A stretch of 47,795 nt of DNA from Microcaldota archaeon. GTDB taxonomy: Archaea > Micrarchaeota > Micrarchaeia > Anstonellales > Bilamarchaeaceae. Within the stretch, counting starts at the first letter, position 1. Each line of letters starts with the position of its first letter. Below the pieces are notes generated by a model that saw only the letters and a list, made by a program, of their open reading frames with translations, did not search any database and had not been told where the DNA came from. Shown piece by piece: positions 17,404 through 25,375 of the stretch. The stretch spans positions 1-47,795 of the forward strand of contig JAGVWJ010000009.1 in assembly GCA_018304385.1 (NCBI GenBank), written 5' to 3'. Position numbers and translations under genes: made by a program.

Positions 17404-18696
17404 ATGGACTTTATGAAAGAAGTAATTACACAAAATCCACACTGGCAAACTGGTGTTATTGATTTTCCAAGAGTTGATAATAAACTTATTACAAGAGAGA
17501 TTTTCTCTAACTTAGAATCATCTATAAAAAGAAAATTTATAATTATACTCAGGGGGTTACGCAGGACCGGAAAATCAGTTATGGCAAGGCAGTTGCTTCA
17601 GAACCTATTGAAAAAAGGCATGAAACCAACGGAAATAGGCTGGTTTGAGTTCGATAGAAGTATGAACGCCAGACCAGAAGATTTGGATTCGTTAATTAGT
17701 TTCTTTAAAAATCGAAATGTAAAACTAATTGTATTTGATGAGATTGCATTCGTAAGTGGCTGGCAAGATGTTATAAAAAAGCACTATGACCTAACTGACA
17801 TAAAGTTTGTTGTTACTGGAAGTTCAGCACTAGAATTTGATAAACGCTCCTCTGAAAGTCTAGTAGGTAGATACAAATTAATTAAGGTAAACCCATTTTC
17901 TTTTTTAGAGTATCTACTTTTAAAAGACTGTAAAATACCTAGAACGGAACTAGAGTTTGCAACATTGGATCAAGAACTGATAATGAATTGTGATGAATAT
18001 ATTAGGTATGGTGGTTTGCCAGAGACTATTTTATTGAATCAAAAAGAAAAAAACGATTATATAAGGCAATCTGTGCTAGACCCAATATTTTTTAAGGATA
18101 TGCCAGTAGTTTTTCCATCTGCAAATCCAGATCTTTTATCTAAAATTTTAGAACTTTCAACAGGCACAGTTGGTTCACCATTTCAATTCCAAACTATAGC
18201 CCAAGTAATAGGGTGCAGTCATCCTACTATCTCTCACCATATTGAGGCCTTAACCAGAGCTATGCTAATAAATGTGCTATTCAATTATACCAGTTCAACT
18301 ATAAAACAAAAGAGAACTGCTAAAAAAGTGGTTATAAGTGATAACGGTCTTTTATCAATTTTAAATCCTTCAGTTTCGATAGGTGCTCTTGCTGAGAACG
18401 CAGTTGCTATTAATACTAACACCGGTAATTTTTGGAGGGATAGTGAAGGTAGAGAAGTAGATTTTATAATTCCTGAGAAAAAACTTGCCATAGAGGTTAA
18501 ATACCAAGAACACATAACAACATCAGATGAAAAGAACTTGCGATACTTTTTAGAAAAAAACAGAAAATGGCAAGGAATTTTAATAACCAAAAAAGAAGAA
18601 TCTAAAGGAGACATAAAACATATTCCACTATGGAAGTGGTTATTAAATAGTTCAGCACTACCGACTGAGCATAAAACGAAGTATTATAAACCTTAA
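17404..18696 (+). CDS. AAA-superfamily ATPase with C-terminal DUF4143 domain
   Basis: 430 residues. The Walker A motif GLRRTGKS is at about 51-58 and the Walker B motif KLIVFDEIAF at about 110-120. An Arg/Ser sensor region (FVVTGSSAL) follows, then YGGLPE, a marker of the AAA_14/DUF4143 family. A winged-helix-like segment (FQTIAQVIGCSHPTISHHIEAL) precedes a restriction-endonuclease-like end (GREVDFIIPEKKLAIEVKYQ), where D, E and K fit a PD-(D/E)xK-type core. These proteins are common accessory genes in archaea and their role is poorly defined. ATG 17404 is used because GGTG lies nine bases upstream; GTG 17392 is in frame. It stands alone with its own TATA box. Confidence 0.9.
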   Translation: MDFMKEVITQNPHWQTGVIDFPRVDNKLITREIFSNLESSIKRKFIIILRGLRRTGKSVMARQLLQNLLKKGMKPTEIGWFEFDRSMNARPEDLDSLISFFKNRNVKLIVFDEIAFVSGWQDVIKKHYDLTDIKFVVTGSSALEFDKRSSESLVGRYKLIKVNPFSFLEYLLLKDCKIPRTELEFATLDQELIMNCDEYIRYGGLPETILLNQKEKNDYIRQSVLDPIFFKDMPVVFPSANPDLLSKILELSTGTVGSPFQFQTIAQVIGCSHPTISHHIEALTRAMLINVLFNYTSSTIKQKRTAKKVVISDNGLLSILNPSVSIGALAENAVAINTNTGNFWRDSEGREVDFIIPEKKLAIEVKYQEHITTSDEKNLRYFLEKNRKWQGILITKKEESKGDIKHIPLWKWLLNSSALPTEHKTKYYKP

Positions 18697-18700
18697 AAGT

Positions 18701-18717
18701 ACAATATTATATATTGT
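18701..18717 (+). promoter_or_regulatory. Palindromic TATA region upstream of the 18737 gene
   Basis: ACAATAT and its complement ATATTGT flank a central TAT, a 17-base inverted repeat that also contains the likely TATA box (TATATAT), 20-36 bases before ATG 18737. GGTG at about 18729-18732 is the ribosome site. Overlap of a dyad with the TATA box suggests repressor control, though AT-rich dyads arise easily by chance. Confidence 0.4.
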
Positions 18718-18736
18718 GTTTTAATATGGTGTAAAT

Positions 18737-21700
18737 ATGGCTGGACCTGTTCAAAAACAACCTGAAGAATCGCTTGTAGGAGAGCTAACAAAAGCAATTA
18801 CTGAAAAGAATACTGCTAATATACATGCTCTAGTAGATAAGTATGGGTTGGACAAAATATTGGAATTATACAAATCAGACAAAACATTCAGAGATACAGT
18901 TAATAAGGAAAAGGAATTAGACATCAGCCTAGCTTTAAATTTTATAGCGGCCTTAGAAAGGAGGGACCAAAGTGCAAAAAACTTGGTTGATGAGCATGGA
19001 TTGGAGAAACTCAAGAAGCTAGCTAGTTTTAAAAATTGGAACTCATGCGTAGATGCCATTGTAAAAGGTTTAATGGAAGAGTATGAAAAAACTGAAGATG
19101 ATAAAAAAGGAAATAAACTTGATAAATTAAGAGAAGTGTACGGGCTTGAGATACTGGATTATTTTACCACTATTAACAGCCCCTTTAAGGCAATATGGGA
19201 AACATATAAACAAGCTAAAATAAAGGAGTTGATAAGCGCACTTGCACCTGAAAAAAAAGATGATAAATGGGTATATATTAAATCACCAAAAAGGGTTGCT
19301 GAAATAATAGTAAAAGAAATTGGATTAGACCACGCACTCGAATTATATTTTAACTATGAAAATGTTAGAGAAGCATGGGATAAATATTACAATATACCAC
19401 GTGGAGAACGAGAAGAAACATGGGAATGGGGTAAGAGAGCACTTACATGGGTAGGTATTGATACAAAAGCAGAAGATCGTGTTGATGAACTAATAGCTGC
19501 GGTTAAAGATTACTATAAAGGTACATGGTACAATCCTCTTCCATCTGGCATTATTTCAACCTCTGCTGAAGATGTACGCAATCTTCAAATATTAAAAGTT
19601 TATCTAGTTTGTGGCTGGGATCCAGAAAGAACAGCAGAATGGATTGCTGATAAAGTGACAATAGCTGATATTAATAGAATCAGCAAAAACTGGTCCAAAA
19701 CAGTTATCCAATCAGAACTAGAGGGTGGCACTGTTTATTATTATCAAAAGGATGAAATATTTAAAAGATGTTGGGAGGCGTATTACAGGGGAACTAAACA
19801 AGAGAGAGAGGGGAACCCTGATCTTTTTGAAGAGAGATTCGAACAACTTTGGTCAGAAGGCGGCGAATGGTTTAGTTATCCAAAGGTAATTGGTGATGCA
19901 TTATTGCAATTAGGTAACGTGGAGATGTATCCAGCACTTTGGGCACATATGAAGGAATGGTGGAAAGAAGGCGGCGACTGGGAAAAAATAGGATTCTGGG
20001 CTAAAACAGGCGATGTTCTTGGAAAAATAGGTGATGTGCTTCATATTATCGTTCCGGTTGGATCTATAGCACATTCCTTCTCGCCATGGAATACTGAATC
20101 GCATAATGCGGCAATAACAAATCCAACACCCCAGAATATGCTAATTGCAATAAAGGAAGAACAAGCAAATATGATTGATGCTGTTGCAACAATAGTTATT
20201 GTTTTAAAAATCGCTAAGGCTGTTAAGGCAGCAGGAAAAGCAGGCGATGAGGCAGTAAAGGAAGCGCTCAAACAAAGCGCAGAACAAGCGCGCAGAGATG
20301 CTAAAGATGAATTGTCTAAAACGCTAAGCGGTGATGATCTAGCTAGGGCAGAGCAAATAGTAGATAATGCAGTTGACAAACTTGCAAAAGGAATAGAAAC
20401 AGGAAGACCAGTTCCAAGAATGGCACAACCGATACCACGTCTTCTGCGGATGAGGGTAAATTTTAGGCAGCTCCTAAAATCTGTAAAAGGTTTTGATAAA
20501 CTACCTGAAGAAGTTCAAGATATGCTAACAGATCAATATAGAAGCATCGCAACTAGGTTAGCTGAAGCCAAAAACGCTGCTGCATTGACTGCTGCTAGAG
20601 AAAGTGTGAAAAAAGGCATAGAACAAAAAGGTGAAAAAACTAAACAACAATTAGCTAAAACGCTAAGCGGTGATGATCTAACTAGGGCGGAAAAAACAGT
20701 AGATGATGTCGTAGGTTTATTGAAACAACGCGTGGATAGTGAAGCATTTTCATGGCTTCGAAAACTAGGAGGTTATCCTGATCGATTTAAGCGTAGCATT
20801 TTAGGTTTAAAAGGATCTCCTAGAGGATTCACGAGGTTAATGGAAGGCATGGCAGATGACTTTGATAGCCTGCCACCACAAGTTCAGGATATGCTAATTG
20901 ACGGATATATAGAAGTAGAACGCTCATTAGCGCAAAGCGTCACCCAGGCTGCTAAAGCTGCGGAAGAAGCCACTGTACAGGCTGCTAAAGAAGCTCCAAA
21001 ACCAAAAGGACTGGAAAAAGCAACTAAGGATTTGGAGGATCTTTCTAAAAAAATAGAAGAGTTTCAAAAAGAAATAGTCCAACTAGAAGAAGCAAGAAAG
21101 GCTGCACCTGTAGAGGGACTTACTGCAGATATAGAAAGAAAAGCTGCCCAACTAAAGAATATGCGAGAAGCGCTTGCAGAGCTGGATAAGAAAGTAAAGA
21201 TATTAAAAGACATGGAAAGTGTTGCTGGTGTACGATTACTTCGGCATCCATTTGTGCTAACTAAAAGAGTAATTGATGAGTTTGTAGAGCTGGCAAAAAA
21301 AGCTGCTGAAAATGCAAAAGGCACAACGAAACTCAGAGGAAAACTTGAGGCTAAGGTTAAAAGAATCGATGAACTTAGAACACGCGAAGCTACACTGAGA
21401 AGAGAGATTAGCGAGCTTGATGAGATACAAAGAAAGAAAGGATTGACAAAGGCACAACAAGAACGAAGGACAGCGAAGACCAAGGAAATTCGAGAACTTA
21501 GAGAAAAAAGAGAGGCTGGTGCTAAAGAAGTAGCAACTATTAAAAAAGAAATTGAAGCAGGCTTCAATGTAGAAGTGGAGACAAGATTTTTTAGACAAAA
21601 ACTTGGAGAGCTTCATGCTTTAAGAGAGCGGGAATTGGCATTATTAGATGAAATCGAAAGAATGGGAGAACCATTGACAGATACTGCAAGGGTTGAGCGA

Positions 21701-22516
21701 AGGGCTAAAATGAGTGAGCTGTTGAAAACCCGTACAGAAAAATTTAAACGTACTATAGAGGTTTTAAGGAGAATAGGAATTCCAGATGAAACAGCTGGCG
21801 CAGTAAGAGACGCAGCAATCAGCGCTGAGAAGGCTTTACTAAAGACAGGAATTAGTCTGTCTGTCCCAATAGACATGGCGGCTACTGCAGTTTATATGAT
21901 TCCTGGTGCGTATGAACTCTTAAAGAACTTTTTCACTAGCCACCCGATTATTCTTGATATTGTAAAAAATATACAATATTACGAAGTACGCGCGGCAGCA
22001 TGGGCTGCGAGCGGTTTGGTTGAAAAAAATGTACCAGTACCTACAAGCGCTCTTGAAGAAAGAAGAAAAGCAGTGAAAGCAGGAGAACCAATGCCACCAG
22101 GTACATCTGGCGCGGGCGGAACATTCCTAAAGGCAGGAGAGCTTAAAACACAAGTACCAACACCAGTTGCTAAATTAAACACTGAGCAGGAACAATGGCT
22201 TCAAAATAATGCATGGAGCGTGGATGAATTAAAAAAGCAGATTCCGGCCAATAAATTATTTGAAACTGTTGAGGGGATAATGAAAGGTAATGTTCCAGAT
22301 AATCTAAAACAATTCTTTGACTGGAAACAGCATCCTCTTGTTGCTAATTGCAAGGATACTGAAGCATACACCAAAGATGCAGTAATGGGTTTTCTAACAA
22401 GGAGATACAACAATGTTATGGCTCTTCTAAATGAAATGCAAAAAAATAAAGATGACTTAAGTAAATTTATGGAAGATGATGTGACAAGAAAAAAATATGA
22501 TGGATTTTTGAAATAA
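18737..22516 (+). CDS. 1259-residue helical protein with internal repeats and coiled coils
   Basis: The family is not recognised. Residues about 1-180 contain related short helical units (VDKYGLDKILELYKSD, VDEHGLEKLKKLASF, REVYGLEILDYF), a repeat built around YGLEKL. Residues about 180-420 are Trp-rich helices. A weakly hydrophobic stretch near 435-455 (HIIVPVGSIAHSF) precedes Ala-rich helices. Residues about 515-740 hold two copies of a roughly 113-residue unit opening with AKTLSGDDLTRAEKTVDD and containing LPEEVQDML / LPPQVQDML. Residues about 755-1010 are long coiled coils. A hydrophobic helix near 1045-1065 (MAATAVYMIPGAYELL) could be a membrane segment. The start ATG follows GGTG and there is no signal peptide. 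A structural or scaffold role is inferred from architecture only. Confidence 0.85.
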   Translation: MAGPVQKQPEESLVGELTKAITEKNTANIHALVDKYGLDKILELYKSDKTFRDTVNKEKELDISLALNFIAALERRDQSAKNLVDEHGLEKLKKLASFKNWNSCVDAIVKGLMEEYEKTEDDKKGNKLDKLREVYGLEILDYFTTINSPFKAIWETYKQAKIKELISALAPEKKDDKWVYIKSPKRVAEIIVKEIGLDHALELYFNYENVREAWDKYYNIPRGEREETWEWGKRALTWVGIDTKAEDRVDELIAAVKDYYKGTWYNPLPSGIISTSAEDVRNLQILKVYLVCGWDPERTAEWIADKVTIADINRISKNWSKTVIQSELEGGTVYYYQKDEIFKRCWEAYYRGTKQEREGNPDLFEERFEQLWSEGGEWFSYPKVIGDALLQLGNVEMYPALWAHMKEWWKEGGDWEKIGFWAKTGDVLGKIGDVLHIIVPVGSIAHSFSPWNTESHNAAITNPTPQNMLIAIKEEQANMIDAVATIVIVLKIAKAVKAAGKAGDEAVKEALKQSAEQARRDAKDELSKTLSGDDLARAEQIVDNAVDKLAKGIETGRPVPRMAQPIPRLLRMRVNFRQLLKSVKGFDKLPEEVQDMLTDQYRSIATRLAEAKNAAALTAARESVKKGIEQKGEKTKQQLAKTLSGDDLTRAEKTVDDVVGLLKQRVDSEAFSWLRKLGGYPDRFKRSILGLKGSPRGFTRLMEGMADDFDSLPPQVQDMLIDGYIEVERSLAQSVTQAAKAAEEATVQAAKEAPKPKGLEKATKDLEDLSKKIEEFQKEIVQLEEARKAAPVEGLTADIERKAAQLKNMREALAELDKKVKILKDMESVAGVRLLRHPFVLTKRVIDEFVELAKKAAENAKGTTKLRGKLEAKVKRIDELRTREATLRREISELDEIQRKKGLTKAQQERRTAKTKEIRELREKREAGAKEVATIKKEIEAGFNVEVETRFFRQKLGELHALRERELALLDEIERMGEPLTDTARVERRAKMSELLKTRTEKFKRTIEVLRRIGIPDETAGAVRDAAISAEKALLKTGISLSVPIDMAATAVYMIPGAYELLKNFFTSHPIILDIVKNIQYYEVRAAAWAASGLVEKNVPVPTSALEERRKAVKAGEPMPPGTSGAGGTFLKAGELKTQVPTPVAKLNTEQEQWLQNNAWSVDELKKQIPANKLFETVEGIMKGNVPDNLKQFFDWKQHPLVANCKDTEAYTKDAVMGFLTRRYNNVMALLNEMQKNKDDLSKFMEDDVTRKKYDGFLK
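20316..20680 (+). repeat. Direct repeat within the 1259-residue protein gene
   Basis: A 26-base sequence at 20316-20341 (peptide AKTLSGDDL or SKTLSGDDL) recurs identically at 20655-20680, 339 bases (113 codons) apart, and the flanking peptides also align. This is an in-frame internal duplication. Confidence 0.85.
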
Positions 22517-22566
22517 TGTTCATTCTACTGAACATAAATGCCATTATTTGTTCGTTTAAGTGAACA
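22517..22566 (+). promoter_or_regulatory. Two 18-bp dyads TGTTCR-N6-TGAACA in a long spacer
   Basis: TGTTCA-N6-TGAACA at 22517-22534 is followed by TGTTCG-N6-TGAACA at 22549-22566. Their centres are 32 bases apart, about three helical turns, so a dimeric repressor could bind both on the same DNA face. They begin right after the stop of the upstream gene, in the 191-base spacer before 22708. Confidence 0.55.
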
Positions 22567-22596
22567 TTTATATTTTCGCGAAATTTGGTGCCAAAG

Positions 22597-22646
22597 TAGT
22601 CGCAAAAAGTGCTAAATATGCTTAATTTTGGACGAAAATGCGACTA
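22597..22646 (+). other. Long-range inverted repeat in the 22517-22707 spacer
   Basis: TAGTCGCA at 22597-22604 is exactly complementary to TGCGACTA at 22639-22646, with further A/T pairs beside both arms. Between the dyads and this stem lie a perfect TTTCGCGAAA palindrome (22574-22583) and TTTGG/CCAAA (22584-22595). The spacer contains no credible reading frame. It could be a structured leader, a small RNA or a cluster of operators. Confidence 0.45.
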
Positions 22647-22707
22647 TTTTTGTGTTAGATTTGAAAAAATACACAGCTTAAAGAATTTTTAACAGCATAA
22701 TTATATT

Positions 22708-23775
22708 ATGAGGCTAGCGCGTGCATTAGTTATTTCTTTATCTTTCTATACTGCGTCTACGCTGCATTTGGAATTAACTAAATTTAAAAATACCTTCTCA
22801 TATAACCTAGCTATGGCAAACGGAGTAACAAAACAGATAAGTGTGCAGGATGCAGTAGACAAATTCTCTAAAAATAAACTTTGGGAAACATATGCAACAT
22901 CACAAGGAGGGGAAAAACTTGATTATACTTGGTCTGCTGTTGAAGAAGCAACATCCAAAGCACTAAGCGCACTCCATGATAATCCAAGGGTAAATAAAGG
23001 CGATCCTTTTTATGATCTTTTGCGCGGGCTTTTTTTAGAACAGCAAAAATCACCAGGAAAAAAACCAGAACCACCAAGAGAAAGCAGAGGAGAAAAGAAA
23101 GCCCCACCTGCAGAAGTACCTACAAGGGCCATTATAGAAGCAGACAAACTAACCATGCCGTTTAACGAAGGCAATCTTCCAAAACTATTAGATGATTCGA
23201 AAATTAGAGAAAACCCAATTGGCGGGGATTATACGCGAAAAAACGCTGCTATTGAAGCTGGAAGAATTAATGCAGTACAAATAATGATTAATGACTTTAT
23301 TGATCACCATAGAAAAAATAAAGATTCGAACTTTTTTTCATTTTTATATGTACAAATGGACAAAAAAGAAACTAGATTACTTAAAGATATAACAGAGAAA
23401 GATATAAAAGATGGAAAGATACTAAAACAAACTGATAAATATGAAAATGAAACAAGAGAGTTAGTTACACTCATACAAAGATATCTAAACTTCTACCAAA
23501 ATGAAACGTTTGGCGAAAGTGACATACCAGGCAGCAAATTTAAGGAAGCAATGGATAAATTTAACGCATATTTGAAAGCTGGGCCAAAGATTAAAGAAAC
23601 TGGAATAGTTGATGAGCAGACATTAGGTGCAATTGCGATTTATTATGGATTGGCTAGAGGAAAGGAAATAGCAATACCGACAAGTAGGGGTAAACCGGTT
23701 GTTGTTGAACCAGCTGTATCGCCAGCAGCGAAACAAGAAGAGAGATGGATTGGACCTGATTTTCGGATACGTTAG
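22708..23775 (+). CDS. Protein with predicted PGBD-like C-terminal segment
   Basis: 355 residues from ATG 22708. The first 35 residues (MRLARALVISLSFYTASTLH...) look like a signal peptide. Without them translation would begin at ATG 22813 (MANGVTKQIS), which has a TATA-like ATTTAAAAATA about 30 bases upstream, so the start is uncertain. Residues about 110-140 are a Pro/Lys-rich linker. Residues about 250-315 (ETRELVTLIQRYLNFY...TGIVDEQTLGAIAIYYG) match the pattern of peptidoglycan-binding-like domains, with a long insertion. No catalytic motif is seen. The upstream palindromes suggest regulated expression. The function is unknown. Confidence 0.7.
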   Translation: MRLARALVISLSFYTASTLHLELTKFKNTFSYNLAMANGVTKQISVQDAVDKFSKNKLWETYATSQGGEKLDYTWSAVEEATSKALSALHDNPRVNKGDPFYDLLRGLFLEQQKSPGKKPEPPRESRGEKKAPPAEVPTRAIIEADKLTMPFNEGNLPKLLDDSKIRENPIGGDYTRKNAAIEAGRINAVQIMINDFIDHHRKNKDSNFFSFLYVQMDKKETRLLKDITEKDIKDGKILKQTDKYENETRELVTLIQRYLNFYQNETFGESDIPGSKFKEAMDKFNAYLKAGPKIKETGIVDEQTLGAIAIYYGLARGKEIAIPTSRGKPVVVEPAVSPAAKQEERWIGPDFRIR

Positions 23776-23791
23776 AAAAAACGAAACATTT

Positions 23792-23814
23792 ATAATAAAC
23801 AAATTGTTTATTAT
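23792..23814 (+). promoter_or_regulatory. Perfect 23-bp palindromic operator over the abiE TATA box
   Basis: ATAATAAACAA, a central A, then the exact complement TTGTTTATTAT. The palindrome covers the TATA element (TTTATAATAAA from 23789) and ends three bases before the ATG of the AbiEi-like gene at 23818. AbiEi antitoxins are known to repress their own operon by binding inverted repeats in the promoter, so this is the expected operator. Confidence 0.75.
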
Positions 23815-23817
23815 GTT

Positions 23818-24423
23818 ATGTTAGATTCTACTACCTCGAAGATATACGATGCGATTAAAGGATCGCCTTGGGGGATCGCAACATTAGACGTATTAACAAG
23901 CTTACGTTTATGCGATGATTTCACATTAAAAACTATTTTAAGCAGGCTAAATAAGGCAAAAAAAATCATCAGGTTAAAGCGCGGGGTTTATTCAACATAC
24001 CCACTAATGGATGGATTTGCAGCCGCGCAGGCTAGTTTTAACGGTTATCTTGGTTTTTCTACTGCACTTTATTTGCACAAACTTACTACAGAATTCCCAT
24101 TTACTGTTTTTGTGGTGACAGTAAATACATCAAAATTAAAAAAAATCGGCCAGATTGAATTCAAGGCTGTTGCGCTTAAAGAAAAGGCAATAGGTTTAGA
24201 ATACCAAGGTAATTACGTTGTTTCCACTCGCGCAAAGACCCTGTTTGACTGTATTTATATTCCAGATTACGGAGTAGAAAAGGAAAAACTAATAAATGTG
24301 TTTCAAGAAGCGCAATTAACTAACAAAGAATGGAAAGAATTTGAGTATTATGTTAAAAAATTTGTAAGAGAAAAAAATAGAAGACGGTTTGAAGAAATAA
24401 AAAGGAGAATTAGAAAAGGCTGA
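23818..24423 (+). CDS. abiEi: AbiEi-like antitoxin / transcriptional regulator
   Basis: 201 residues. The N-terminal winged-helix region (SKIYDAIKGSPWGIATLDVL...LSRLNKAKKIIRLKRGVYSTYP) is followed by the AbiEi domain (GYLGFSTALYLHKLTTEFP, STRAKTLFDCIYIPDYG). The C-terminus is strongly basic (REKNRRRFEEIKRRIRKG). In type IV toxin-antitoxin systems AbiEi represses the operon and counteracts AbiEii without direct binding. The AbiEii-like gene starts four bases after its stop. The start ATG lies directly downstream of the palindromic operator, so the transcript is nearly leaderless. Confidence 0.9.
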   Translation: MLDSTTSKIYDAIKGSPWGIATLDVLTSLRLCDDFTLKTILSRLNKAKKIIRLKRGVYSTYPLMDGFAAAQASFNGYLGFSTALYLHKLTTEFPFTVFVVTVNTSKLKKIGQIEFKAVALKEKAIGLEYQGNYVVSTRAKTLFDCIYIPDYGVEKEKLINVFQEAQLTNKEWKEFEYYVKKFVREKNRRRFEEIKRRIRKG

Positions 24424-24427
24424 AAAT

Positions 24428-25213
24428 ATGGAAGTAAATTTAGAGATATGCAAGGCTATTGCTATTACGGTTGGCTTACCACTTAAGTTTGTGATAAAGG
24501 AGTTTCATATCTTTAATGTTCTTTGGCAGGTAACGGATTTTGCAGCTAAGCACAACAAAAAACTAATCTTTAAAGGCGGAACAGCATTAAGCAAGGCGTA
24601 TCTGGGAAAAGCGCAGCGTTTCTCTGAAGATATTGACTTTGATCTAGATGAGAATCCAGATGCAGTAATGCAATTCTCAAAACAACTCGCACAAAGTATT
24701 AAAGAATATGTTATTACAGATTTTAGAAAGGTCTACAAAACTATCCAGTTCTATTGTAAGTATGATAGCTCATTAATAGGTGAAAGGGACCATGTAAGGG
24801 TAGATATTGCAAGTAAAAAAATAATAACATCACAACCACCTATTACAAAATATGCGAATTCTGAATTCACAAATGGTGGTGTAAGTGTTTATGTATATAG
24901 CGTCGAAGATTTATTAGCGCGAAAGATGAACGCCCTTTGTGATAGAACTGAGGGAAAGGATGTTTACGATGTATATATGGGACTTCCACTCTGCAGTAGC
25001 ATGGATAAAGCAATTGTTCAAATGCTAAAATCTGAGGATAAAAAGGAAACAGCAAAAGAGTTTCTTCAAAAAACCATTGAACATGTAAAAAAGGCTGATT
25101 ATAAAAAACTTAGAAACCTGACAAATCCATTTATACCAGTTGCATATCGTCCGAAGGACTGGTTAGAGGTTAAGGATGACTTAGTAATGAAGCTAGAAAA
25201 TCTTAATGTGTAA
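24428..25213 (+). CDS. abiEii: AbiEii-like nucleotidyltransferase toxin
   Basis: 261 residues. The AbiEii/MenA-type nucleotidyltransferase core is visible: KGGTALSKAYLG (about 49-60), then RFSEDIDFDLD (64-73) with catalytic acidic residues Asp68 and Asp70, VRVDIAS as the third-acid strand, and EDLLARKMNALCDRTEGKDVYDVY carrying the conserved Lys and Arg/Asp residues. All key residues look intact, so the toxin is probably active. Family members transfer nucleotides, in some cases to tRNA ends, and arrest growth. It is cotranscribed with the AbiEi-like gene (four-base gap). It ends before a small inverted repeat at 25246-25268. Confidence 0.92.
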   Translation: MEVNLEICKAIAITVGLPLKFVIKEFHIFNVLWQVTDFAAKHNKKLIFKGGTALSKAYLGKAQRFSEDIDFDLDENPDAVMQFSKQLAQSIKEYVITDFRKVYKTIQFYCKYDSSLIGERDHVRVDIASKKIITSQPPITKYANSEFTNGGVSVYVYSVEDLLARKMNALCDRTEGKDVYDVYMGLPLCSSMDKAIVQMLKSEDKKETAKEFLQKTIEHVKKADYKKLRNLTNPFIPVAYRPKDWLEVKDDLVMKLENLNV

Positions 25214-25245
25214 TAATTATATTTCTTAGTTGCATTTAACCCTAA

Positions 25246-25268
25246 AAACTTAATGTTTTGTTAAGTTT
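25246..25268 (+). terminator. Hairpin after the abiE operon
   Basis: AAACTTAA pairs with TTAAGTTT around a seven-base loop, 33 bases after the toxin stop. It could terminate or stabilise the transcript. Archaeal terminators usually need only T-runs, and the loop supplies a short one (TGTTTTG). Confidence 0.35.
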
Positions 25269-25277
25269 CTAATGAAA

Positions 25278-25333
25278 AACTCAACCAACAATAACACATC
25301 TGATCATTGCTCATGGTCGATGGCTCAAGGCTG
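25278..25333 (+). repeat. 7-bp-period degenerate repeat array (ATGGCTC type), about 8 units
   Basis: Heptamers in register: AACTCAA, CCAACAA, TAACACA, TCTGATC, ATTGCTC, ATGGTCG, ATGGCTC, AAGGCTG. The last five are the clearest. It lies in the 162-base spacer between the abiE operon and the secreted giant protein, followed by an AT-rich promoter stretch. Confidence 0.6.
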
Positions 25334-25375
25334 TTACATTATTTTAATAGTTTTTGTGTCTGAATATTATAATAT

